From: Streptomyces corallincola
GTDB taxonomy: Bacteria > Actinomycetota > Actinomycetes > Streptomycetales > Streptomycetaceae
Reading direction: 5' to 3'
Assembly (NCBI RefSeq): GCF_019104725.1
Contig: NZ_JAHRXF010000015.1
Span: 57,306-121,305 of the forward strand
Length of the DNA: 64,000 bases
Shown: positions 46,505 through 55,816 of the stretch, one piece after another
Position numbering within the stretch: the first letter of the stretch is position 1
Layout: the number at the start of each line of letters is the position of its first letter
Made by a program: the position numbers and the translations under genes
The notes under the pieces: model-generated
Seen by the model: the letters and a program-made list of their open reading frames with translations, nothing else
Databases searched by the model: none
Told to the model about the DNA's origin: nothing

Positions 46505-49153
46505 GTGGACGCACACGACACCGCACCGGCGCGCGGGGGCCCGGCACGCGGAGCAGACGGCGCGGGAGGCGCGGGAGGCGCGGGAGGCGCGGGCGGGAAC
46601 ACGGGACGCGCCGGGGACAGGGGGCGCGTGGAAGCCACGAGGGCCCCCCGGGCCACAGCGGCCACGAGGGGCACGCGGCGTCCCCCGACATCCGCCACCC
46701 GCGCGGCACTTGGCGCCCGTACCGGACTCCGCACCCAAACGGCACTCGGAGTCCGCCGGGCCGCCGCGGTGCTGACCCTGGTGCTGATCGGGCAGACCAC
46801 GCTGGGCCAGGCCGCACTGCCCGCACCGCTCGCCCCGGCCGCGTCCGGTGCCACGGACGCCGTGGACCTGGCCGTGGCGGTGGACGAGTCGAGCAGCCTG
46901 AGCCAGGCCGACATGGAGCGGGAGCGGGACGCCGTCGGGCGGATCGCGGTCGGGGAGATCTCCCCGGCGTCGCGGATGACCGTCCTGGGGTTCGCCAGCG
47001 CCGACAACGACGACCAGAGCCCGGTGGACGAGGTCTGCACGACCACCGAACTCGACGCGGTGGCGCGGGAGAAGATGGACGGCTGCATCGGCAGGCTGGC
47101 CCGGCGCGGTGCGGGACAGGGCACCGGGACCGACTTCCCGAACGCCGTCCGGCAGGCGGTGACCCGGCTGAGCGAGCACGGCGGCAGCCGCCCGCGCATC
47201 CTCTTCCTGCTCACCGACGGCAGGCTGGACGTGACCGGCAGCCCGTCCTACGGCACCGCGGACAACCGGCAGAAGAACGGCCGCCGCGCGCTGACCGAGG
47301 CACTGGCCGAGGCGCGCGCCGCCAAGGTGCAGATCTGGCCCCTCGGTTTCGGTGACATCGACATGGACGCGCTCCGGGCGATGGCCGAGGGTGGCTACCG
47401 GGGCGGCTGCACCGACCTGGACGCGGCCCGCCCCCGCGCGGACCGGGCGACCGACTCGCAGACCCTGGGCGACGCCGTGCAGCGTGCCTTCGCCGGGGCC
47501 CGCTGCCTGGTCACCGATCCGCCGCGCAAGGACACCCCGCCCGCCGACATCTCCGTACCGCTGTCCCCGCTGGCGACGCTCGCCACCATCGTCGTCTCCA
47601 AGGGCGACCGCGCGGTGCGGGCGACGTACTACGACCCGCGCGGCCGGAAGGTCGAGCCGGGCGGCTGGTCCGACGGTTCGGCGTTCACGCTGGCCGGGTC
47701 CGGCGGCGAGGTGGAGTCGCTGCGGGTCACCGATCCCCGGCCGGGGCGCTGGCGGGTCCGCCTGGACGCGCCGAAGGGCCACCGGGACCGGCTGGCCAGC
47801 GTCTCCGTGCAGTGGCGGGGTGCCGTGCGCTCCTCGATCGTGATGACGCCCGCCGCGCCCCGCCCCGGTGAGCGGGCCCGTGTCGAACTGACCTTGCAGA
47901 CCCGCGACGACAAGGGCATCGGGGACCCGGCGGACCTGCGGCGGCTGAAGGTGTCCGGGCGGCTGACCGGTGACGGTTTCGCGCCCGAGAGGCTCGCGCT
48001 CTCCGACGACGGGGAGAACGGCGACCGGAAGGCCGGGGACGGCCGCTTCACCGGTACCGTGACGATCCCCAGGGGGGCGACCGGCGCGCTCAAGGCCGTC
48101 GGCGTGCTCGGCGCGGTCGGACTCACCACCGACCACCGCCCGTTCCTGACCCGCACCGCCTCGGCCAACCCCGAGGTGCGGGCCGGGCTCCGGGTGTCCG
48201 ACGCCGAGACGCACCCCGGCGGCAGCGTGCCGTTCCGGCTGCTGGCGTCCAACGACTCGGACCGGCCGCGCACCCTGCGCCTCGCGCTGCGGGACACCGA
48301 GCCTGGCACGGTCGCCCTTTCGCTCACCGAGGTCGTGCTCGCGCCCGGCGCCTCCGTGGACCGTGCCGGACGGCTCACCGTCGGCGCGCGGCTGAGCCCG
48401 CGCGAACTGACCGCGCGGATGGAGGTGTCGGACGCGGACGACTCCGCCCGGCCGCTCGACGCCAAGCTGGTGACGGTGGCCATCACGCCGGTGCCGACCT
48501 GGTGGCAGCGGCTGTGGAACGCGTGGTGGTGGGCGCTGATCGCCGGTGCCGTGCTGCTGGCCGCGCTGGTCGGCTGGTCGGTGTGGCACCGCGAGCAGAC
48601 CCGCGAGGGTGTCTCGCCGGGCGGGCTGCTGCTCCGGCTCACCGTGTCGGACGACTCGGGCGAGCGGACGACCAGCGAGATGGCGGTGCCCCGCAGGCGC
48701 GTCCCCTGGTACCGGTTCGACGTGTCCGACCCGGACGGCGCCGGACCCCGGCTGGTCCCCCGGCCCACTGGGCGGTACGCCGTGCAGCGCGATCCGCGCA
48801 CCGGGGTCCGGCTGCGCACCCCGGACGGGCGCGACCAGTCGTATCCGCTGGCCCGTGACATCCCGCTGGAGGGCCGGGTCCGGCTGCGGGTGGAGCGCGG
48901 CGCGGGCGGCCGTTCCCCCGGCCGTCGGCCGGGACCGCCCCGGTGGCTCGCGGACCTGCTGCCCGGGCGGCGCAGGACCGCCCCGGCCCCGTCCGACCGG
49001 CGGGACAGGGACAACCTCGGCGGCCGGGACACCTACGGCGACGAACCCGACGCGCGCTCTCCGTACGGGAGTTCCTCGCCGGGCGGCTCCTCGCGGGGCG
49101 GTTCCTCGCGCGGCTCCTCCTCGTACGACGACGAGTTCGACGAGGCCACCTGA
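46505..49153 (+). CDS. secreted or membrane-anchored vWA domain protein
   Basis: 882 residues. GTG 46505 follows AGGGGGG; a TTG at 46490 is less likely. After ~75 basic, low-complexity residues a hydrophobic segment (~80-105) could be a signal anchor. The vWA domain (~120-320) keeps the MIDAS: AVAVDESSSLS, GTDFPNAV and LLTDGRLD. Ig-like beta domains follow (~390-660), then a transmembrane helix WWWALIAGAVLLAALVGW (~674-692) and a cytosolic domain with FDVSDPDG plus a Ser/Gly tail. Likely an envelope-spanning adhesion or sensing component. The gap to the preceding gene is 88 bp, so an internal promoter is possible. Confidence 0.85.
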   Translation: MDAHDTAPARGGPARGADGAGGAGGAGGAGGNTGRAGDRGRVEATRAPRATAATRGTRRPPTSATRAALGARTGLRTQTALGVRRAAAVLTLVLIGQTTLGQAALPAPLAPAASGATDAVDLAVAVDESSSLSQADMERERDAVGRIAVGEISPASRMTVLGFASADNDDQSPVDEVCTTTELDAVAREKMDGCIGRLARRGAGQGTGTDFPNAVRQAVTRLSEHGGSRPRILFLLTDGRLDVTGSPSYGTADNRQKNGRRALTEALAEARAAKVQIWPLGFGDIDMDALRAMAEGGYRGGCTDLDAARPRADRATDSQTLGDAVQRAFAGARCLVTDPPRKDTPPADISVPLSPLATLATIVVSKGDRAVRATYYDPRGRKVEPGGWSDGSAFTLAGSGGEVESLRVTDPRPGRWRVRLDAPKGHRDRLASVSVQWRGAVRSSIVMTPAAPRPGERARVELTLQTRDDKGIGDPADLRRLKVSGRLTGDGFAPERLALSDDGENGDRKAGDGRFTGTVTIPRGATGALKAVGVLGAVGLTTDHRPFLTRTASANPEVRAGLRVSDAETHPGGSVPFRLLASNDSDRPRTLRLALRDTEPGTVALSLTEVVLAPGASVDRAGRLTVGARLSPRELTARMEVSDADDSARPLDAKLVTVAITPVPTWWQRLWNAWWWALIAGAVLLAALVGWSVWHREQTREGVSPGGLLLRLTVSDDSGERTTSEMAVPRRRVPWYRFDVSDPDGAGPRLVPRPTGRYAVQRDPRTGVRLRTPDGRDQSYPLARDIPLEGRVRLRVERGAGGRSPGRRPGPPRWLADLLPGRRRTAPAPSDRRDRDNLGGRDTYGDEPDARSPYGSSSPGGSSRGGSSRGSSSYDDEFDEAT
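46559..46594 (+). repeat. 9-bp tandem repeat GGCGCGGGA in the vWA gene
   Basis: Four units, three exact GGCGCGGGA and one GGCGCGGGC, encoding a GAG-rich stretch near the N-terminus. Core identical to the arrays at 27812 and 39766. Confidence 0.85.
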
Positions 49154-49273
49154 GAGACGCACGGCGGGCGGCAGGGCCGTCCCGCACCCAAGCCCACGGC
49201 AGGCCCGGCCACGGGACCCGGGGTCCATCGAACGCCCGGTGCCACGCGCACCGGACAGGGGGGAAACGAAGCG

Positions 49274-52200
49274 ATGAAGATCTTCCAGCCGATGCTGTTC
49301 GTCGGCCTCGGCGGTACCGGCGGTCTGATCGGCGCCGAACTGGAGCGGCGGCTGCGCGCCGAACTCTGCGGCCCGGACGGCACCGCCCTCACCAGCAACG
49401 GCCGACTGCCCTACGAGCTGCCCGGCTGCCTGCAGTTCGTGTACGCGGACTACAGCGAGGCGGAGCTGGGGCGGCTGCCGCACCTGAGCGCGGACACCGC
49501 GCTGCGGCAGGCGTACAGCCGCACCTCGCGCGCCACGCACGATCTGCTGCCCGCCGACTTCGACAGCTCGCAGGAGGTGACCCGGATGCTGCGCGCCATG
49601 CTGCGCGACGAGGTGTCCGGCTGGCTGCCCCCGCACGACAGCACCGAGCCCCGGATCAACCCGCTGCGCAACGGCGCCGGGCAGCTGCCCACGGTGGGCC
49701 GTGCCGCGCTGTTCGCCACCCTGGCCGGCGGTCCCGCGCCGGTCCTGACCCCGCTGCACCGGGCCATCGACGCCATCGCCGGTTCCGGCGGGGAACTCCA
49801 GGAGGTGGGCGGGGACCGGATCAACGGCTGTGACGTCTTCGTGGCGTTCTCGGTGGCCGGGGGCACCGGCGCGGGCATCTTCCTGGACTACCTGCACCTG
49901 ATCGGGCAGGCGTTCAAGGACAAGAAGTTCCGGGGCGCCCGGATCTATCCCCTGGTCGTCATGCCGTCGGCGTTCCCCGAGGCCAAGGGCGGCGGCCGGG
50001 AGGCCGAACTCAACGCGGCCCGCGCGGTGGTGGATCTGTCCCGGCTGGTGGACGAGCAGAACGCGCCGCGCGCCGAGGCGGCCCTCGGCGACACGGCCCA
50101 GTACGGGGCGCTGCGCATCCGGTACCCGCAGACACACCCGGTGTCGCTGCGGCCGGGCACCGTGCCCACGGCGTTCCTGTTCAGCCAGACGGCCGCGATC
50201 CGTCCCGAGGACCTGCGCCGCTCCATCGTGTCCCTGGTGGTGTCCCTGGTCGGCACCGACCTGAACCTGGGTGAGGTTGGGGGCGGTGGACGCGACGACG
50301 ACTACCAGACCTTCGCCAGCAACTTCGTCAACGGTGACATCAGCCGCCGTACCCGGTCCGCGACCGGGATCGGCCGCAAGGGCATCTCCACCAGCCTGGT
50401 CGCGTCGATGACCGCGCCGCTGGACGAGCTGGCCGAGCTGGTCGCGGCCCGGATGCTGGCCCACGCGGTGACGGGGCTGACCGACCCGGCCGCCCTCGTA
50501 CCGCACGAGACGGCGCCGCTGGTGAAGGAGATGTTCACGGCCTCCGGGCTGGGCGAGCTGTGGCGCCGGGAGCCGCTGGAGGTGTCCGAGCCGGACCCGC
50601 TGCCGCTCGGCAGCCACCACATCGAGACCGCGCTGCGGGACCGGCTGGAGCAGTTGCGTCAGCTGCTGGGCGACCTCGAACGGCAGGTGACGCACCGGAT
50701 GCCGACGCTGGTGGAGGGGTTCTCCCCGCGCGCCGCGGCCGAGCAACTCCTGCTGAAGACGGACCTGTTCACCCTGGGGCGGGTGGTGTCGGGCGTGCCG
50801 GGCGACTCCGGCGCGGTGGCCCGGCTCGGCTTCCTCGGCATGCTCGACAACCGCCGCCAGGACCCCGCGGCGCCCGCCGGGATGGACATCCAGCCGCCGC
50901 CGGTACCGAGGATCAAGGGCCGGATGGTCGGCCCCCGGCTGCGCTGGACCGACGACGAGGTGGCGGGCGTGCTGGAGGAGCAGGACCGCTGGTACAGGTG
51001 GCGGGCGCGCACCGTCTGGCACCGCGCGTGGAGCGAGCACGAACCCCGCTGGCGGCAGGCCGCGAACCAGCTGCGCAACGACGTGCACGCGGTGGGCGAC
51101 GCGTTCCGCAAGCACGTGGACGACGAGCCGCGCGCCCACGCCGCGCAGGTCAAGGAGCTGTACGACGACCGGGCGGGCGTCTCCTACCTGCTGCCCCCGC
51201 AGGGCAACCTGGGCCGCTTCTACCAGGCGCTGATGGAGCGGCTGGCGGAGAGCCACCAGCTCGGCCCCAACGGCGACGAGGCGGCGCTGCTGCACCGGCT
51301 GGTCGATGCCGAGCTGCGCCGCAGCGCCTTCGCGGCCGGGCGGCTCTCCCCCGACGCCGCGGTGTCCGAGGTGAAGGCCGCCTTCAAGCACCGGGTGCAG
51401 CGGCTGTTCTCCGAGCGTCCCGACGGACGGCAGGCCCGCGCGCTGCTGCCCAGGATGAGCACCCTGCTGGCCGCCGAGGCGGGCGACACCGAAGCCGCCC
51501 AGCAGGTCAGCACCCGCGCGCTGGAGCAGTTCCGGTACAAGCTGGCGGGGATGCTCCCGGCCGCGTTCACCCCGGAGGGCAACGGGCGGCTCAAGGTCCT
51601 CATCACCTATCCGGGGGCGCGCCGGGTGACCGTGGACGAGTATCTGGAGAAGCATCTGCGGCTGCCCCAGGACAGCCAGCGGACCATCGAGTTCCGGGCG
51701 GTGGACACCGATTCCATCTCCGTGGTGCTGTTCCGCAGCGAGATGAGCCTGACCGACGTACCGGAGGCGCGCAAGGTGCTGCGCCGGTGGGCCGGGGCGC
51801 GGGCGAGCCGGGGTACCGAGGACGTACTGCGGTGGCGGCAGCGGCTGGGGTACCGGGACGAGTGGCTGGCCAGCACGCCCGACGACCGGACGCACATCCT
51901 GCACCGGCTGCTGTGCGCGCTGTGGAACGGCCAGATCGACTACCTGGGCGACCCGGCCTCCCCGGAGCAGTTGCGAATCCGCCTGCACGACGACGCCGAG
52001 CCGGACGCCCCGAGCATCGAACTGACGCTCACCGGAGGGCAGTACGGCCTCTCCAGCTGGGCGAGCCTGCTGCGGGCGTACGAGGACTGGGCGCTGCTCC
52101 AAGAGGAGAACATCGTGCAGAGCTTCTGCAAGGTGGTGATGAACACGCTGCCGCGCGGGCTCGGTTCCTCGGGCAGCGAGCCGTCGGAGCTGTATCTGAA

Positions 52201-53098
52201 ACTCGTCCACGAGGTGGCGCCGCGTCAGCTGCGGCTGCTGGACGAGCAGGAACGCCGCTACGGCCCCCGAGTGGCCCACCGGACGCGCCGGTTGCGCGAG
52301 TTCTGGGGGGAGGCCCTGCCGGACGCGCTCGACCTGCCGTTCCCCGAGGGGGAGGACGGCGCTCTCCGGAACCTTCGCGAGCTGGAGGCGGGGATGCGCG
52401 AGGGACGGGACATCGAGGGCGGCCTCTGGGACGGCGGCGAGGAGCGCCGGGCCCCCTCCGACCGGGACCGGCGGCAGCGGCCCGCCGACCGGCCGCGCCC
52501 CGCGCCGGTGGACGGGGGCGGGCCCGGTGAACCGTACGGGGCGGGGCCGCACCGGGCGGACGGCTGGGACGTGCCCGCACACGGCCGGACCGGCTCCGGG
52601 GGCGGGCGGGGCGGTGTCCCGCCCGCCCGGTCCGGACCCGTGCCCGGTACCGGGGTCCCTGTCACCCGGCACGGCGACGACGGCCACCGCGAGGCGGACT
52701 GGCCCGCGGCGGCCCCGCACGACGAGCGGACCCGGCACTGGCCGGACGGCCCGTACCCGGCCGCCGGGGGCGCGGTGGACCGTACCCGGCCGGACGGGGA
52801 CCGGACCGCGCCCCCGGAGCCGGGCCGGGTCCGGCCGGTGCCGTCCGCGCCACTCGCCGGACGGCCCGTGGTGCAGCAGGCACCGGCCGGGCGGCCGGTG
52901 ACCGGTCCGGTGCCCGCGCGGGCACCGGAGTACCCGCCGTTCCAGCGCGCGGCCGAACCCGATCCGGGCTGGCCGAGTGCCGGTCCGGCGGCGCCCTGGG
53001 GCATCTCGGACACGGACGGGGACGCCGACTGGCCCGACGACGAAACCACGTCCGGCGGCGACGGCGACGACCGCGAGAGCTGGGAGAAGCACGCGTGA
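49274..53098 (+). CDS. tubulin-like GTPase (Tubulin_2 type)
   Basis: 1274 residues. The N-terminus QPMLFVGLGGTGGLIGAEL is the first nucleotide loop and AFSVAGGTGAGIFLDYLHLIG (~190) matches the tubulin/FtsZ signature GGGTG(S/T)G with small changes. The tubulin-like core covers about the first 450 residues; the middle ~600 residues are helical and specific to this family. The last ~220 are disordered and rich in Pro, Gly, Asp. ATG 49274 follows GGGGGG. Coupled to the next gene by GTGA. Such stand-alone large bacterial tubulin-like proteins occur with vWA, GTPase and GAP1 genes in conflict-type operons; filament formation is unproven. Confidence 0.8.
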   Translation: MKIFQPMLFVGLGGTGGLIGAELERRLRAELCGPDGTALTSNGRLPYELPGCLQFVYADYSEAELGRLPHLSADTALRQAYSRTSRATHDLLPADFDSSQEVTRMLRAMLRDEVSGWLPPHDSTEPRINPLRNGAGQLPTVGRAALFATLAGGPAPVLTPLHRAIDAIAGSGGELQEVGGDRINGCDVFVAFSVAGGTGAGIFLDYLHLIGQAFKDKKFRGARIYPLVVMPSAFPEAKGGGREAELNAARAVVDLSRLVDEQNAPRAEAALGDTAQYGALRIRYPQTHPVSLRPGTVPTAFLFSQTAAIRPEDLRRSIVSLVVSLVGTDLNLGEVGGGGRDDDYQTFASNFVNGDISRRTRSATGIGRKGISTSLVASMTAPLDELAELVAARMLAHAVTGLTDPAALVPHETAPLVKEMFTASGLGELWRREPLEVSEPDPLPLGSHHIETALRDRLEQLRQLLGDLERQVTHRMPTLVEGFSPRAAAEQLLLKTDLFTLGRVVSGVPGDSGAVARLGFLGMLDNRRQDPAAPAGMDIQPPPVPRIKGRMVGPRLRWTDDEVAGVLEEQDRWYRWRARTVWHRAWSEHEPRWRQAANQLRNDVHAVGDAFRKHVDDEPRAHAAQVKELYDDRAGVSYLLPPQGNLGRFYQALMERLAESHQLGPNGDEAALLHRLVDAELRRSAFAAGRLSPDAAVSEVKAAFKHRVQRLFSERPDGRQARALLPRMSTLLAAEAGDTEAAQQVSTRALEQFRYKLAGMLPAAFTPEGNGRLKVLITYPGARRVTVDEYLEKHLRLPQDSQRTIEFRAVDTDSISVVLFRSEMSLTDVPEARKVLRRWAGARASRGTEDVLRWRQRLGYRDEWLASTPDDRTHILHRLLCALWNGQIDYLGDPASPEQLRIRLHDDAEPDAPSIELTLTGGQYGLSSWASLLRAYEDWALLQEENIVQSFCKVVMNTLPRGLGSSGSEPSELYLKLVHEVAPRQLRLLDEQERRYGPRVAHRTRRLREFWGEALPDALDLPFPEGEDGALRNLRELEAGMREGRDIEGGLWDGGEERRAPSDRDRRQRPADRPRPAPVDGGGPGEPYGAGPHRADGWDVPAHGRTGSGGGRGGVPPARSGPVPGTGVPVTRHGDDGHREADWPAAAPHDERTRHWPDGPYPAAGGAVDRTRPDGDRTAPPEPGRVRPVPSAPLAGRPVVQQAPAGRPVTGPVPARAPEYPPFQRAAEPDPGWPSAGPAAPWGISDTDGDADWPDDETTSGGDGDDRESWEKHA

Positions 53099-55752
53099 AC
53101 GCGACGGGGAGCCCGGTCGCCGTACTCGACTTCCGGGACGGCCGGGACGTACCGGTGGACGGCGCGGACCTGCGCCGCCGGGTGGGCGCGCGGCTGCCGG
53201 ACAGCGGCCGGGCCGACGCCGGGGACCTGCGGTTCCTGGTGGTGGACGAGCCGGGCGGGCTGACGGCACACGCCGGGGCGTACGAACTGGTGGCCGCCGC
53301 GCCCACGTTGGGCGCGGTACGGCTGCTCTGCCTGGTGGTCGGCGACCTGGAGCGGCGGTCCTCCCCGGACGCGCCGCACCCGGACGGCGGGGGGTATCCG
53401 GACGGCGGCGGGTATGCGGACGGCGGTCCGCGCGCGGGCGGGGCGGGGCGCAGACTGCGGCTGGCGTCCGTGCTGCGGTCCTCCGGTACGGCCGTGCTGT
53501 GGGCGGCCGATCCGCGCGCGGGGCACGACCCGCGCACCGCCGACCCGGCCGGGGAGACGGAGGCGGCGCTGGCCGCGCTGACCGAACTGCTCCGGGTGCC
53601 GGAGATCTTCGACGAGGTGCTGTCCGAACTGCGCGACGCCCCGGTGTCGGTGGCCACGCTGTCGCTGCGCGTGCTGGAGCACGACCTGACCCCGGACGCG
53701 CGGGACAGCGCGTGGGCGGGCGCGCTCGCCCGGTTCGCCGGGAGCGACGTACCGGTGACCGGGGCACCCGTCGAGCGGGAACTCCCTTCGGGGCTGGCCG
53801 AGTTGCTCGGTCCGGGTCCCGAGCGCCCGGCGGCTGCGCTGCTGCGCCGGGGCGGCCCGGCCGAGGCGGCCCGCGCCGCCTGTGTACGGGCCGTGGACGA
53901 CCTCGCGGAGGCGCGGTCCGAACTGGACTCCGCACGAGCACTTCTGACGGGTCGCCAGATCGCTGACAGGGTGCCCTCGGCGGTGGGACGGGCCGTGGAC
54001 GCGCTCGGCCGCTACCGGGACGTGGTGGCGGGGGTGCTGCGGGACAGCGGCTCCCCCGGTGTCCCGCCCGGCGACGCGCTGGCCCGGCTCGCCGACGGGG
54101 GTGTGGTGCTGCCGGAGGAGGCGTGGGTGCGCCCGTCGCGCGGTACGGAGACCGACGAGGGGCTCCGGCGCTGCACCGCGCGCTGGCTGACCTCGGGGCT
54201 GCCGCTGCGCGCGGTCGCCGCCCAGTTGTCGGCGCTGGCCGAGCGGATGGCTCCGACGCCGTCCGCCGCCCGGCTGCGGGACCTGGAGCGCGCCTGCCCG
54301 GACGGGTCGCTGGCGCGGGTGTCCGCCGAGCGGCCCCTGTACTTCGCCCGCGCCGACGCCGTCCGTCTGGGGCTCACCGCGCTGACGGCGTTCCTGTGCG
54401 CGCTCGCGCCGTGGCCCGGCACCCTGCTGGCGCTGCTTCCGGCGGCGGTGTTCCTGCTGGGCGGCGCGCTGGCCGGGTCGGTCCGGCCGGGCCGTGCGGC
54501 GGGCGGCGCGATCCACCGCGCGGACACGGCCCGTGCCGTGGCCCTGCTGGTCGGCGCGGGGGCGGCAGCCGGTCTGGTCCGGCTGGTCGCCGTGCCCCGC
54601 GAGGTGGTGCTCGGCGGGGTGGTGGCAGGGGTCCTCTGCGCGGTGCTGTGCGTCGGGGCCTGGTGGCGCCGGGGCGTGGCCGACTGGTGGGAGGCGACCG
54701 GAACCGCGGATCTCGGGCCGTGTCTGGCGCGGGTGGACGCCGTCCTGGCGGACGCGTTGCGCCGTCAGTGGTGGGCGGCGGAGGAGCGCACCCGTTGCGC
54801 GGACGGCGCCCGGACGCTCGCGGCGGTGCTGCGGGGCGCGGCCGTCGAGGCGGACGCGGGGTACCCGGTGTCCGGGCCGCCGTACGGGTCCGGCGCGGGA
54901 CCGGCCGGACCGGACGCCTGGACGGACCCGGCGTGGACCGCACCCGGCTGGTCTCCCGACTGGGAGGAGCCGTCGTGGACGGGCGGTCCGGCTACTTCCG
55001 GGCCCCGGCCGGACCCGTCGTGGCCGGACGACGACTGGCCCGACGACGCCCCGGCCGCCGAGGCGCCGTCCGGCGGCCGGGGCGAGCCCCCCGCGCCGGT
55101 CGTCCCGCGCGACCTGCCACGGGTGGACCCGCCCTGGCTGCACCGGGGTCCGGGCGAGGGCGGCCCGGAGCTGGTCACCACCCTCGTCGCGGATCTGGCC
55201 GACGCGACAGTCGCTGCGTTGCGCGGCCACACCGCCACCGGCGGCACCACGCCCGGCGCCGTGCCGCCGGGCGGTGCGCCGACCACCCTGGAGGCCGCCG
55301 TACGCCGGGCCATCACGGCGGCCGGGCTGAGCCTGCGGGACAACGGAGTGGTGCCCAGCCCGTCGTACGCCCGGCAGGACCGGGTGCGCGGTGACGCCTC
55401 GGCGCTGCTGGGCATCGGGGCGCACCGGGTCCGTGACGTGCTGGACACCGGTTCCGAGCAGGGCAGACCGCTGCTGCTGTGCCCCCCGGCCCAGCTGACG
55501 CTGCTCAGCCGGGACCCGGCCGACGCCCGGTCCATCGCGTTCGCCCCGCAAGCGGTACGGCCCGTGGTGGAGGTACGCACCGGGGGTCCCGGCGCCGGTC
55601 CGGCCCCGATGGTGTGGACGGCGTCCGGCCGCTTCGCGGGCACGCTGCGGCTCGTCCCGCTGCGCGCGGGCGTGGTGGAGAACGTGCGCGGCGGCACGGA
55701 GGGGACCGCCGGTACGGTCCCGGACTCCGGCGAGGAATGGGCGCAGCGGTGA
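53095..55752 (+). CDS. unrecognised protein with central membrane helices
   Basis: 885 residues, GTG 53095 overlapping the tubulin-like stop. Residues ~1-270 are soluble alpha/beta (DLRFLVVDEPGG, AVRLLCLVVGDLE). Around 425-530 are two hydrophobic hairpins: LGLTALTAFLCALAPWPGTLLALLPAAVFLLGG, then AVALLVGAGAAAGLVRL and VVLGGVVAGVLCAVLCVG. The C-terminal ~300 residues are a Trp/Pro/Asp-rich linker followed by a domain containing LLGIGAHRVRDVLD and LLLCPPAQLTLLSRDP. No known family recognised. Position between the tubulin-like GTPase and pseudokinase suggests a membrane platform for them. A gap of 64 bp follows. Confidence 0.7.
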   Translation: MNATGSPVAVLDFRDGRDVPVDGADLRRRVGARLPDSGRADAGDLRFLVVDEPGGLTAHAGAYELVAAAPTLGAVRLLCLVVGDLERRSSPDAPHPDGGGYPDGGGYADGGPRAGGAGRRLRLASVLRSSGTAVLWAADPRAGHDPRTADPAGETEAALAALTELLRVPEIFDEVLSELRDAPVSVATLSLRVLEHDLTPDARDSAWAGALARFAGSDVPVTGAPVERELPSGLAELLGPGPERPAAALLRRGGPAEAARAACVRAVDDLAEARSELDSARALLTGRQIADRVPSAVGRAVDALGRYRDVVAGVLRDSGSPGVPPGDALARLADGGVVLPEEAWVRPSRGTETDEGLRRCTARWLTSGLPLRAVAAQLSALAERMAPTPSAARLRDLERACPDGSLARVSAERPLYFARADAVRLGLTALTAFLCALAPWPGTLLALLPAAVFLLGGALAGSVRPGRAAGGAIHRADTARAVALLVGAGAAAGLVRLVAVPREVVLGGVVAGVLCAVLCVGAWWRRGVADWWEATGTADLGPCLARVDAVLADALRRQWWAAEERTRCADGARTLAAVLRGAAVEADAGYPVSGPPYGSGAGPAGPDAWTDPAWTAPGWSPDWEEPSWTGGPATSGPRPDPSWPDDDWPDDAPAAEAPSGGRGEPPAPVVPRDLPRVDPPWLHRGPGEGGPELVTTLVADLADATVAALRGHTATGGTTPGAVPPGGAPTTLEAAVRRAITAAGLSLRDNGVVPSPSYARQDRVRGDASALLGIGAHRVRDVLDTGSEQGRPLLLCPPAQLTLLSRDPADARSIAFAPQAVRPVVEVRTGGPGAGPAPMVWTASGRFAGTLRLVPLRAGVVENVRGGTEGTAGTVPDSGEEWAQR

Positions 55753-55816
55753 ACCGCACCCGTACGACGATGACCGACCGCGCCACGAGCGCCCGGACGA
55801 ACCCAGTGGGGATCTC

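Noticed and set aside
46331..53941. A 2536-codon open frame on the minus strand across the vWA and tubulin-like genes
   Set aside because: It is antisense to well-formed coupled genes and has Arg/Pro/Gly/His-rich composition typical of GC-rich shadow frames, with no recognisable domain.
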